DNA from: Scybalenecus merdavium
GTDB taxonomy: Bacteria; Bacillota; Clostridia; Oscillospirales; Acutalibacteraceae
Direction: 5' to 3'
DNA: 64,000 nt
Assembly: GCA_018714405.1 (NCBI GenBank)
Contig: DVNM01000045.1
Location: 1 to 64,000 of the forward strand
Part shown: positions 48,617 through 56,610 of the stretch, piece after piece
How the letters are laid out: every line of letters begins with the position of its first letter
Position numbering within the stretch: the stretch's first letter is position 1
Program-made: the position numbers and the translations under genes
The notes under the pieces: generated by a model
What the model was told of the DNA's origin: nothing
What the model saw: the letters and a program-made list of their open reading frames with translations, nothing else
Database searches by the model: none

Positions 48617-49507
48617 ATGAAGAAAACCATTGTGATCCTGATCGCAGCCGTTGTCGCCATCACGGCAGTTTTTGCGGCCTGCAGCAGCGGAAAAGACGAT
48701 GCAGGCGCGTCGGGCACAGCGATCCATGTGCTGACGCGTGAGGACGGCTCCGGCACCAGAGGCGCGTTTGTGGAGCTGTTCGGCATTGAGGAAAAGGACG
48801 AAAATGGTGAAAAAGTGGACAAAACGATCCAGACGGCGGAAATCACCAACAGCACTTCCGTTATGCTGACTACGGTGAACGGCGATGTGAACGCCATCGG
48901 CTACGTTTCGCTCGGCTCGCTTTCTGACGATGTGAAGGCGCTGCAGATCGACGGGGCGGACGCCACGGCCGAAAACATTGAAAACGGCACCTACAAAGTG
49001 GCGCGTCCGTTCAACATTGCTTACAAAGACGGCCTTTCCGAAGCCGGCCAGGATTTCATGAATTACATCATGAGCGACGAGGGCCAGGCCATTGTCAGTG
49101 AGAACGGTTATATTCCGGTGGAAGCAAGCGGTGCGTTTGCTACAAACGGCGCTTCCGGCTCCGTCACCGTCGGCGGTTCTTCTTCCGTCTATCCGCTGAT
49201 GGAAAAGCTGGCCGAGGCTTACCAGAAAGTCAACACCTCGGTTACCGTCAACGTGCAGCAGAGCGACTCCACAGTGGGCATGTCTTCGGCGCAGTCCGGC
49301 GTGTATGACATCGGCATGGCGTCCAGAGCGCTTGAACAGTCCGAACTCGACGGCGGCCTGACCGGCGTAACGATCGCAACCGACGGCATTGCGGTCATCG
49401 TCAATCAGGAAAATGCACTGAACGGCCTGACTTCTGACCAGGTCAAGGGCATTTACACCGGCACGCTGACTACCTGGGAAGAGCTTTCTGCAGATGCACA
49501 GAAGTAA
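48617..49507 (+). CDS. pstS: Phosphate ABC transporter substrate-binding lipoprotein with swapped halves
   Basis: Binds phosphate outside the membrane for PstCAB. The 296-residue precursor has a lipobox VFAAC (C22). The order of its halves is unusual. REDGSGTRGAF (41-51), GYVSLGSL (95-102) and YKVARPFNIAYK (126-137), which belong to the second half of ordinary PstS, come first. GGSSSVYPLMEKL (186-198), DIGMASRAL (231-239), ATDGIAVIVN (254-263) and IYTGTLTTWEEL (279-290), which normally come first, come last. No piece is duplicated. This looks like a circular permutation. ATG 48617 follows GGGAGG. It overlaps pstC by 14 bases. Confidence 0.88.
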   Translation: MKKTIVILIAAVVAITAVFAACSSGKDDAGASGTAIHVLTREDGSGTRGAFVELFGIEEKDENGEKVDKTIQTAEITNSTSVMLTTVNGDVNAIGYVSLGSLSDDVKALQIDGADATAENIENGTYKVARPFNIAYKDGLSEAGQDFMNYIMSDEGQAIVSENGYIPVEASGAFATNGASGSVTVGGSSSVYPLMEKLAEAYQKVNTSVTVNVQQSDSTVGMSSAQSGVYDIGMASRALEQSELDGGLTGVTIATDGIAVIVNQENALNGLTSDQVKGIYTGTLTTWEELSADAQK

Positions 49508-50360
49508 ACACCATGTAAAAGAGATCCTGATGCGGGCGCTGTTTTTCCTGTGCGCCTGCATCAGCGTGTTTTGTGTCGTCATCATCTGTTATTTTGTGCT
49601 GACAAGCGGTCTGCCTGCCTTTCGCGAGATCGGTTTTGCCGATTTTATTTTCGGCATGGATTGGCGGCCGTCTTCGGGCGTCTACGGCATTTTCCCAATG
49701 ATCGTCGGCAGCGTTTACGTCAGCGGTTTGGCTATGCTGATCGGTGTGCCGCTCGGCCTTGCCTCGGCTGTTTTCCTGGCGTATTACTGCCCGAAAAAAA
49801 TCTATTCCTTTGCCAAAAATGCCGTTGATCTAATGGCCGGCATCCCGTCTGTTGTGTACGGCTTTTTCGGCCTTGTCGTCATTGTGCCCATTATGCAGCG
49901 CGTGTTCGGCACCAACGGCAAGGGCGTGTTGACGGCGGCGATCATTCTGGCCATTATGATTTTGCCGACCATTACCGGCGTGTGCGAAAGCGCCATGCGC
50001 GCGGTGGACCCGGCTTATTTTGAAGGGGCGCTGGCGCTTGGTGCCACCAAGGAATCGGCTGTTTTTATGTGTGCGTCACGCGGGGCGCGCTCCGGTATCC
50101 TGGCCGGGATCGTGCTGGCCGTCGGCCGTGCGATCGGTGAAACCATGGCGGTCGTGATGATTGCCGGCAACCAGCCGATCATTCCGGACAGCGTCCTTTC
50201 GGGCGTGCGTACGCTGACTTCCAACATCATTCTGGAGATGGGCTATGCGACGGACCTGCACCGTGAAGCGCTTTTGGCCACGGCAGCCGTGCTGTTCGTG
50301 TTCATCCTGCTCATCAACCTCTCCTTCTCACTTCTGAAACGGGGGGCGAAAGAAAAGTGA
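49494..50360 (+). CDS. pstC: Phosphate ABC transporter permease PstC
   Basis: One of the two membrane subunits of the phosphate importer. The 288-residue protein has six predicted helices, the opening loop FIFGMDWRPSSGVYGIFPMIVGS typical of PstC, and the coupling segment MRAVDPAYFEGALALGATKESAVF. The later AVGRAIGETMAVVMIAGN is the conserved transmembrane signature. It starts inside the end of pstS, and pstA overlaps its stop by four bases. Confidence 0.95.
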   Translation: MHRSKHHVKEILMRALFFLCACISVFCVVIICYFVLTSGLPAFREIGFADFIFGMDWRPSSGVYGIFPMIVGSVYVSGLAMLIGVPLGLASAVFLAYYCPKKIYSFAKNAVDLMAGIPSVVYGFFGLVVIVPIMQRVFGTNGKGVLTAAIILAIMILPTITGVCESAMRAVDPAYFEGALALGATKESAVFMCASRGARSGILAGIVLAVGRAIGETMAVVMIAGNQPIIPDSVLSGVRTLTSNIILEMGYATDLHREALLATAAVLFVFILLINLSFSLLKRGAKEK

Positions 50361-51211
50361 AACGTCTGCAAAAAGCGCTTGGCTATGTGCGCCGTCATCC
50401 CGGCGCAGCGTTTGTGCGTTTTCTGATCTATCTGCTGAGCGCGCTCGGCATTTTCACCGTCGGCGCCATGGTCGTCTACATCGTCGTCAAAGGCGTGCCG
50501 AACCTGAAGCCGGAACTGTTTTCCCCGGTTTACACAAGCGAAAATGCCTCTATGCTGCCCGCGATCATTAATACCCTGATCGTTGTCGGCGTGACGATGC
50601 TGATCGCCGTGCCCATCGGCATTTTTTCCTCGGTCTATCTGGTCGAGTACGCCAAACCCGGTTCGCGCTTTTCCAAACTGATCGGCACAGCGGCGGAAAC
50701 GCTGGCCGGCATTCCGTCCATTGTCTACGGCCTGTTCGGTTTTATTGTGTTTGTGAACGGCATGCGCTTCGGCAACAGCCTGATCGCCGGTATTTTGACG
50801 CTGGCCATTATGGTGCTGCCGGTCATTATGCGTACCTCGCAGGAGGCGCTGCTGGCCGTGCCGGCCTCTTACCGCGAGGGCAGCTATGCGCTCGGCGCCG
50901 GCAAGCTGCGCACGGTTTTTAAAGTGGTGCTCAAAAGCGCCATGCCCTCCATCATGTCCGGCGTTATTCTGTCGGTCGGGCGCATCGTCGGCGAAACGGC
51001 GGCGCTCATCTACACGGCCGGCACCATCCCAAAAGTGGCGGCAGGGCTGCAGTCCTCCGGCCGAACGATCGCCGTACACATGTACTCGCTGATGAGCGAA
51101 GGGCTTTATATGGACGAGGCCTATGCGGCCGCCGTTGTTTTGCTCATTATTGTGATCGTTATTAATATGCTCTCAAATCTACTCGTAAAAAAGGCGGAAA
51201 AGAATGAATAA
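50357..51211 (+). CDS. pstA: Phosphate ABC transporter permease PstA
   Basis: Second membrane subunit of the phosphate importer. The 284-residue protein has the PstA opening AMVVYIVVKGVPNLKPELF and the EYAKPGSRFSKLI loop. The coupling helix is EALLAVPASYREGSYALGAGKLRTVF, followed by SVGRIVGETAALIYTAG. It uses a GTG start (50357) overlapping the pstC stop (GTGA). pstB overlaps its end by eight bases. Confidence 0.95.
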   Translation: MKRLQKALGYVRRHPGAAFVRFLIYLLSALGIFTVGAMVVYIVVKGVPNLKPELFSPVYTSENASMLPAIINTLIVVGVTMLIAVPIGIFSSVYLVEYAKPGSRFSKLIGTAAETLAGIPSIVYGLFGFIVFVNGMRFGNSLIAGILTLAIMVLPVIMRTSQEALLAVPASYREGSYALGAGKLRTVFKVVLKSAMPSIMSGVILSVGRIVGETAALIYTAGTIPKVAAGLQSSGRTIAVHMYSLMSEGLYMDEAYAAAVVLLIIVIVINMLSNLLVKKAEKNE

Positions 51212-51959
51212 ACATAAAATCAGCATTCAGCACCTGAATTTGTTTTACGGCTCGTTCCAGGCGCTGAAGGACATCAACTTATCTATGGAGGAAAAAGAGG
51301 TCACGGCGCTGATCGGCCCGTCTGGCTGCGGCAAGTCCACACTGCTTAAGTGCATCAACCGCATGAACGACCTGGTGCCCGGCTGCCGTATCGAGGGCGA
51401 GATTTTGCTGGACGGCCAAAACGTCATGCAGGTTGAAGACCTGAACCTGCTGCGCAAAAACGCCGGCATGGTCTTTCAAAAGCCAAACCCGTTTCCGATG
51501 AGCATTTACGACAACATCGCATACGGTCCGCGCTGCCATGGCATCAAGAAAAAGCAACAGCTCGATGAGATCGTGGAGCGCTCCCTGCGCGACGCGGCGC
51601 TTTGGGACGAGGTGCGCGACCGCCTTAAGAAAAGCGCACTCGGCATTTCGGGCGGTCAGCAGCAGCGCCTTTGTATTGCGCGCGCCCTGGCCGTGGAACC
51701 CCAGGTCATTTTAATGGATGAACCGACTTCAGCGCTTGACCCGCTCTCGACCGATAAGATCGAACAGCTGGTGCTGCGTTTGAAAGAAAAGTACACCATC
51801 GTGATCGTCACCCACAACATGCAGCAGGCACGCCGCATTTCTGACAAAACGGCGTTTTTCCTGCTCGGCGAAGCCGTGGAAAGCGGCGAAACGGCCCGGA
51901 TTTTTGAAAACCCTGCCGATGAGCGCACGGCGGCTTATGTGAACGGACGCTTCGGATAA
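51204..51959 (+). CDS. pstB: Phosphate ABC transporter ATP-binding protein PstB
   Basis: Cytoplasmic ATPase of the phosphate importer. The 251-residue protein has Walker A GPSGCGKSTLL, the Pst-specific NRMNDLVPGCRIEGEILLDGQ, the Q-loop MVFQKPNPFPMSIYDNIAYGPR, signature ISGGQQQRLCIARAL and Walker B VILMDEPTSALDP. The overlap of all four pst genes points to one transcript. No phoU, phoB or phoR is adjacent. Confidence 0.97.
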   Translation: MNKHKISIQHLNLFYGSFQALKDINLSMEEKEVTALIGPSGCGKSTLLKCINRMNDLVPGCRIEGEILLDGQNVMQVEDLNLLRKNAGMVFQKPNPFPMSIYDNIAYGPRCHGIKKKQQLDEIVERSLRDAALWDEVRDRLKKSALGISGGQQQRLCIARALAVEPQVILMDEPTSALDPLSTDKIEQLVLRLKEKYTIVIVTHNMQQARRISDKTAFFLLGEAVESGETARIFENPADERTAAYVNGRFG

Positions 51960-51965
51960 TTTGAT

Positions 51966-52565
51966 TTACAGGATCGTGATGCTTTTGCCGTCCACCAGGA
52001 TCTTGCCGTTTTTCTGCATTTTTTTCAGTTCGCGCATCATGGCGCACCGGTCGGCCGAAAGGTAGTCGGCCAGGTCGCTGTAGCTCATCGGCACGCGGAT
52101 CTGGCGGGCGCCCTGTTTGATACTCTGCTGGTTTAAATAGGCCAGCAGTTTTTTTTCGGTCGTTTTTCGGCTTAAAATGTCTATGTGCGTGTATCTTCGG
52201 CGCACCGCGCCAAGCAGCAGGCCGGCTGCGTTTTCGCACAGGCGGGCATTGTTCAGTGAAAAAAGCGCGCTGCGGTCGGCGAAAAGCACTTCTGTTTTTG
52301 TTTTGGCTATGCTATAATGGTCACCGGCATAAAACATTTCGCTGGCCAGCGCGTCGCCGCGCAGCAAAATTTCAATGATGCTCCTGCGCCCGTCCTCGTC
52401 GGTGCTTATTACGAAAATTTTGCCGGAAAGCACAATACCCAGTTGGTTTTTGGAAATTTTTATTTGCTCGTTTTTTTCAAAAACCATAGTGGTGCAGTGC
52501 ATTTCTTTTGCCAAAAGTGGCGCAACCACGCCGTTTATGCCGTTGAAAAGCGCACAAGTGTACAA
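51966..52565 (-). CDS. Crp/Fnr-family transcriptional regulator
   Basis: A 199-residue regulator with an N-terminal cyclic-nucleotide-type beta roll (QLGIVLSGKIFVISTDEDGRRSIIEILLRGDALASEMFY), a dimer helix, and a C-terminal winged helix (VPMSYSDLADYLSADRCAMMRELKKMQKNGKI). The usual Fnr Fe-S cysteine set is not evident (C4 and C24 lie at the start), so its signal is unknown. It starts at TTG 52565 after GAGGGTGA. It faces pstB and diverges from nrdDG, with a 32-bp perfect palindrome in between. Confidence 0.88.
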   Translation of the reverse strand: MYTCALFNGINGVVAPLLAKEMHCTTMVFEKNEQIKISKNQLGIVLSGKIFVISTDEDGRRSIIEILLRGDALASEMFYAGDHYSIAKTKTEVLFADRSALFSLNNARLCENAAGLLLGAVRRRYTHIDILSRKTTEKKLLAYLNQQSIKQGARQIRVPMSYSDLADYLSADRCAMMRELKKMQKNGKILVDGKSITIL

Positions 52566-52573
52566 AAAATCAC

Positions 52574-52621
52574 CCTCAATATATATTGCTTGTTAAAAAC
52601 TTTTACAACTATATCTTGTAT
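52574..52621 (+). promoter_or_regulatory. Tandem NrdR-box-like sequences upstream of nrdDG
   Basis: Two 16-base sites at 52574-52589 and 52606-52621, offset by 32 bases, each match 12 of 16 positions of the NrdR box acaCwAtATaTwGtgt, including most core positions. Tandem boxes about three helical turns apart are the known arrangement for NrdR-controlled nrd operons. Confidence 0.55.
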
Positions 52622-52626
52622 TATAA

Positions 52627-52658
52627 CAAAAGTCTGTTGCATTTGCAACAGACTTTTG
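52627..52658. repeat. 32-bp perfect palindrome between the Crp/Fnr gene and nrdD
   Basis: Arms of 15 bp (CAAAAGTCTGTTGCA and complement) around TT. It has no U-tract, so it is unlikely to be a terminator. Its core TGTTG-N6-CAACA has the 5-6-5 geometry of Crp/Fnr operators. Confidence 0.75.
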
Positions 52659-52728
52659 CGTTTGTCTCTGCTATTATGTATAAGCAAAGTTTCGGCGCGC
52701 GCACTTCGCGCCGTGAAAGGAAGGATGT

Positions 52729-54912
52729 ATGATGAAGATCATCAAGCGCAATGGCAGCGAAGTGGATTTTGACCTTGGCAAAATCGTTACCGCCGTTACC
52801 AAAGCCAACAATGCCGGCACTAAAAAAGAGCTGAATGACTCGCAGATCCGCGAGGTCGCCGAATATGTAGAGTTCAAGCTTTCCAAAGCGAACCGCGCCT
52901 TTTCAGTTGAGGAAATTCAGGACATCGTTGAAAACCAGATCATGGCAAAGGGCGCTTTTGAAACGGCCAAACGGTATGTTAAGTACCGTTACACCCGTTC
53001 CCTTGTGCGCAAGGCCAACACGACCGACAACCAGATCCTTTCCCTGATCGAGTGCAACAATGAAGAGGTCAAGCAGGAAAATTCCAATAAAAACCCAACG
53101 GTCAACAGCGTGCAGCGCGACTATATGGCCGGCGAGGTTTCCAAGGACATCACCAAGCGCCTGCTGCTGCCGCCCGATATTGTGGAGGCGCATGAACAGG
53201 GCATCATCCATTTTCACGATGCCGACTATTTCGCCCAGCATATGCACAACTGCGACCTTGTGAATCTGGAGGATATGCTGCAAAACGGCACGGTCATCAG
53301 CGAAACGATGATCGAAAAGCCCCACAGCTTTTCCACCGCCTGCAACATCGCCACGCAGATCATTGCGCAGGTCGCCTCCAACCAGTACGGCGGCCAAAGC
53401 ATTTCGCTGACGCATCTTGCCCCGTTTGTGGACATTTCGCGCCAGAAGATCCGCAGGTCCGTTGCCGAAGAGGCCAAAATGTTCGGCACGCCCGCCACGG
53501 AGGAAACCATTAATAAAATCGCTGAAAAGCGCCTGCTTGACGAGATCAAGCGCGGCGTGCAGACCATCCAGTACCAGGTCGTGACCCTGCTGACGACCAA
53601 CGGCCAGGCGCCGTTCGTCACGGTGTTCATGTACCTGAACGAGGCCAAAAATGAGCAGGAAAAGGCCGACCTTGCCCTGATCATTGAAGAAACGCTCAAA
53701 CAGCGCATGCAGGGCGTGAAAAACGAAAAGGGCGTGTGGGTCACGCCGGCATTCCCGAAGCTTATCTATGTGCTCGAAGAGGACAATGTCCGCGAAGACA
53801 GTCCGTACTGGTACCTGACCGAGCTGGCCGCAAAGTGCACGGCCAAACGCATGGTGCCCGATTATATCTCTGAAAAGAAAATGCTGGAATATAAGGTCGA
53901 CAAAAACGGCAACGGCAACTGCTACCCCTGCATGGGCTGCCGTTCGTTCCTGACCCCGTATGTGGACCCTGCCACCAACAAGCCGCAGTATTACGGTCGC
54001 TTCAACCAGGGCGTTGTCACCATCAACCTGCCTGACGTGGCGCTCTCGTCCGAGGGCAACATGGAGCGCTTCTGGCAGATCTTTGACGAGCGTCTGGACC
54101 TGTGCTACCGCGCGCTGATGTGCCGCCACAACCGTTTAAAGGGCACGCTGTCCGACGCTGCGCCCATTTTGTGGCAAAACGGCGCCCTGGCGCGCCTGAA
54201 AAAGGGCGAAAAGATCGACAAGCTGCTCTACGGCGGCTATTCCACCATCAGCCTGGGCTATGCCGGCCTCTATGAGTGCGTCAAGTACATGACCGGCTAC
54301 AGCCACACCGTTTCCGGCCCGCCGAAAGAGTTCGCGCTGGCCGTTATGAAGCACATGAACGACAAGTGCAAAGAGTGGAAGGCCAAGGAAAACATCGATT
54401 TCAGCATTTACGGCTCACCGATCGAATCCACCACTTACAAGTTTGCCAAGTGCCTGCAAAAGCGCTTCGGCATTGTAGAGGGCATCACCGACCGCACCTA
54501 CATCACCAACTCGTACCATGTGCCGGTGTTTGAGGAGATCGATGCGTTCACCAAACTGAAGTTCGAGTCCGAGTTCCAGGCGCTTTCGCCCGGCGGCGCC
54601 ATCTCGTATATCGAGGTGCCGAACATGCAGGACAACATCCCTGCCGTGCTCGAAGTCATGAAGTATATCTACGACAACATCATTTATGCCGAGCTGAACA
54701 CCAAGAGCGACTACTGCCAGGTCTGCGGCTACGACGGCGAGATCCAGATCGTGACCGAGGACAGCGGCAAGCTCATCTGGAAGTGCCCGAAGTGCGGCAA
54801 CACCGACCAGGACAAAATGAACGTTGCCCGCCGCACCTGCGGCTACATCGGCACGCAGTTCTGGAACCAGGGCCGCACGCAGGAGATCAAGGATAGGGTG
54901 CTGCATCTGTAA
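52729..54912 (+). CDS. nrdD: Anaerobic (class III) ribonucleoside-triphosphate reductase
   Basis: Glycyl-radical enzyme that makes deoxynucleotides without oxygen. The 727-residue protein has an N-terminal ATP-cone (MKIIKRNGSEVDFDLGKIVTAVTKA) and the barrel with HFHDADYFAQHMHNCDLVNLEDML and active-site cysteines in the core. A zinc site follows (CQVCGYDG ... CPKCGNTD), then the radical-glycine loop RRTCGYIGTQFWNQGR near the C-terminus. ATG 52729 follows AAGGAAGG. The stop overlaps nrdG by one base. Confidence 0.98.
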   Translation: MMKIIKRNGSEVDFDLGKIVTAVTKANNAGTKKELNDSQIREVAEYVEFKLSKANRAFSVEEIQDIVENQIMAKGAFETAKRYVKYRYTRSLVRKANTTDNQILSLIECNNEEVKQENSNKNPTVNSVQRDYMAGEVSKDITKRLLLPPDIVEAHEQGIIHFHDADYFAQHMHNCDLVNLEDMLQNGTVISETMIEKPHSFSTACNIATQIIAQVASNQYGGQSISLTHLAPFVDISRQKIRRSVAEEAKMFGTPATEETINKIAEKRLLDEIKRGVQTIQYQVVTLLTTNGQAPFVTVFMYLNEAKNEQEKADLALIIEETLKQRMQGVKNEKGVWVTPAFPKLIYVLEEDNVREDSPYWYLTELAAKCTAKRMVPDYISEKKMLEYKVDKNGNGNCYPCMGCRSFLTPYVDPATNKPQYYGRFNQGVVTINLPDVALSSEGNMERFWQIFDERLDLCYRALMCRHNRLKGTLSDAAPILWQNGALARLKKGEKIDKLLYGGYSTISLGYAGLYECVKYMTGYSHTVSGPPKEFALAVMKHMNDKCKEWKAKENIDFSIYGSPIESTTYKFAKCLQKRFGIVEGITDRTYITNSYHVPVFEEIDAFTKLKFESEFQALSPGGAISYIEVPNMQDNIPAVLEVMKYIYDNIIYAELNTKSDYCQVCGYDGEIQIVTEDSGKLIWKCPKCGNTDQDKMNVARRTCGYIGTQFWNQGRTQEIKDRVLHL

Positions 54913-55430
54913 TGAATTACGGCGAGATCAAAGACTGCGACATTGCAAACGGCGAGGGCGTGCGTGTTTCCCTGTTCGTTTCGGGCTGCACACACCACTG
55001 CCCCAACTGTTTTAACCAGCAGACGTGGGATTTTTCGTTCGGCCAGCCCTTTACGCGTGAGGTCGAGGACCGCCTTTTGCAAATGCTTTCGCGCAGCTAT
55101 ATCGGCGGTCTGTCGCTGCTCGGCGGCGAGCCGTTTGAACCGCAGAACCAAAAGGTGCTTTTGCCGTTTCTGCGCCGCGTGAAAGAGATGTATCCGCAAA
55201 AAAACATCTGGTGCTACTCGGGCTACACGCTCGAGGAGCTGCTCGGCCCGTCGCGCGCCCACACGGACGACACGCTGCCGATGCTTCAGCTGATCGATAT
55301 TCTGGTCGACGGCCGCTTTGTGGAGGCGCTTAAGGACATTTCGCTGAAATTCCGCGGCTCTTCCAATCAGAATGTGATCGACGTGAAAAAGACGCTCGCA
55401 AGCGGTGAAAAAGTGCTTTATCTGCAGTAA
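54912..55430 (+). CDS. nrdG: Anaerobic ribonucleotide reductase activating protein
   Basis: Radical SAM enzyme that installs the glycyl radical on NrdD. The 172-residue protein has the cluster motif CTHHCPNC (CxxxCxxC, residues 26-33) in SLFVSGCTHHCPNCFNQQTWDF, the SAM-binding LLGGEPFEP and the ending KFRGSSNQNVIDV. It is coupled to nrdD by TAATG, and a terminator follows. Confidence 0.97.
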   Translation: MNYGEIKDCDIANGEGVRVSLFVSGCTHHCPNCFNQQTWDFSFGQPFTREVEDRLLQMLSRSYIGGLSLLGGEPFEPQNQKVLLPFLRRVKEMYPQKNIWCYSGYTLEELLGPSRAHTDDTLPMLQLIDILVDGRFVEALKDISLKFRGSSNQNVIDVKKTLASGEKVLYLQ

Positions 55431-55454
55431 AAAACGTCGGTAAATCCGAATTAT

Positions 55455-55488
55455 GCCGGCGCGGACAAAAAGTCTGCGCCGGCTTTTT
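55455..55488 (+). terminator. Terminator of nrdDG
   Basis: A 12-bp GC stem with one G-T pair (GCCGGCGCGGAC with its complement), an AAAAA loop and five T residues. Confidence 0.9.
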
Positions 55489-55512
55489 ACTTATAAGCAT
55501 TGCAGGGGAAAT

Positions 55513-56010
55513 ATGGAACACATCGGAAAATTAAGAAATATGACGTCCATCTATCTTTTGCAGGGCGACAAAATGCTTTTGCTGTACCGGCAGGGTTCCC
55601 GCGTTGTGAACCGGGTTTGGGTCGGTTCGGCCGGCGGCCATTTTGAAAAGAATGAGTTAAACGATGCCATGGCATGTGTGCTGCGGGAGCTGCATGAAGA
55701 ATTGTCTGTCACGCCGGATATGCTCAGTGACCTGAAACTGCGCTATGTCACCCTGCGCAGAACCGATACCGAGATCCGGCAAAATTATTATTTCTTTGCC
55801 ACGTTAAAAGACGGCTGCCGGCGTCATCTGGTGTCTAACGAGGGCGTTTGCCGCTGGTTTGCACTGGACGAGGTGCACAAGCTGAAAATGCCTTTTACGG
55901 CGCAGTATGTGGTGGCGCATTACCTGCAAACCGGCCGGTATGACGACGCGGTATACGGCGGCATTGCCGATGGGGAAAAAGTCGTATTTACAAAAATGCC
56001 GGCGTTTTGA
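55513..56010 (+). CDS. NUDIX hydrolase
   Basis: A 165-residue nucleotide-diphosphate-type hydrolase. The NUDIX helix reads GGHFEKNELNDAMACVLREL followed by HEELSV. The catalytic REL.EE part is intact, but two more residues than usual separate the GG turn from the RE pair, a variant I recall from Firmicute NUDIX proteins. Flanking strands (MTSIYLLQGDKMLLLYRQGSRVV and YVTLRRTDTEIRQNYYFFATL) fit the fold. The substrate is unknown; housecleaning of oxidised nucleotides is possible. ATG 55513 follows CAGGGGA. Confidence 0.88.
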   Translation: MEHIGKLRNMTSIYLLQGDKMLLLYRQGSRVVNRVWVGSAGGHFEKNELNDAMACVLRELHEELSVTPDMLSDLKLRYVTLRRTDTEIRQNYYFFATLKDGCRRHLVSNEGVCRWFALDEVHKLKMPFTAQYVVAHYLQTGRYDDAVYGGIADGEKVVFTKMPAF

Positions 56011-56059
56011 CCGGCTGCAGTCCAATAAAATGCCAATATGGATCGATGGAGGGTACTGT

Positions 56060-56395
56060 ATGAAAATCGACGGCAACGAAAAAGAAAAAGCGGCCATGGC
56101 CGCGTTTCACCGCGGTGACCGGGCAGAGGGGCTGCGGCTGCAGGCTGCGTTTGTTTCGGATTTTCGCCGGGCTTATCAGCAGCAGGACCATTGCCCTTGC
56201 CAAAAGGCCTGTGCTTACCACGGTGACTGCCGGGCTTGTGTGGCCATTCACCGGGCGCACGGTGAACATGTGCCAAACTGCATGCGCCCCATGCTCAATG
56301 CAAAGTTCAGGCAGCTTTCGGCGCTTACCGAGCATACGCTGGCGCATGAGATCGAGCCGCCGGCGGAAATTTTAAGAAAAGAATTTCAAAAGTAA
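56060..56395 (+). CDS. Small cysteine-rich conserved protein
   Basis: A 111-residue soluble protein. A helical N-terminal part (1-40) is followed by the cluster CPCQKACAYHGDCRACVAIHRAHGEHVPNC, with six cysteines and four histidines in 30 residues, and then a helical C-terminal part. The spacing suggests a zinc or Fe-S site, and similar short proteins occur in other Firmicutes, some under the misleading name LPS biosynthesis protein. No function is known. ATG 56060 follows GGAGGG. It lies 49 bases after the NUDIX gene and probably shares its transcript. Confidence 0.72.
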   Translation: MKIDGNEKEKAAMAAFHRGDRAEGLRLQAAFVSDFRRAYQQQDHCPCQKACAYHGDCRACVAIHRAHGEHVPNCMRPMLNAKFRQLSALTEHTLAHEIEPPAEILRKEFQK

Positions 56396-56449
56396 GCTAA
56401 ATGCAGGCCGGTTATAAAAGCGTCCGGGTGGCTTCCCTGGCGGCCGTGA

Positions 56450-56480
56450 AAAAAAGACGCAAAGTGTTTGCGTCTTTTTT
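56450..56480 (+). terminator. Terminator after the NUDIX/Cys-rich genes
   Basis: A 14-bp perfect stem, AAAAAAGACGCAAA with its complement, and a GTG loop. Confidence 0.9.
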
Positions 56481-56522
56481 CATGTCACCCGGTTTCAATA
56501 TCTATGAATCGCTTGTTGCTTT

Positions 56523-56538
56523 TTACAATATGTTGTGC
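56523..56538 (+). promoter_or_regulatory. NrdR-box-like sequence upstream of nrdR
   Basis: TTACAATATGTTGTGC matches 12 of 16 NrdR-box positions, with 9 of 10 in the core. It suggests autoregulation. A weaker partner at 56493 is offset by 30 bases and is doubtful. Confidence 0.4.
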
Positions 56539-56610
56539 TAAAATAAAATGGTCAAAATATTAATGTTAAATCCGTTTGCTTGATCTTGCTTGTTTTTGGA
56601 GGAATTTGTC

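Noticed and set aside
56493..56508. Second NrdR-like box upstream of nrdR
   Set aside because: It matches only about half of the consensus and is offset by 30 rather than 31-32 bases from the better site.
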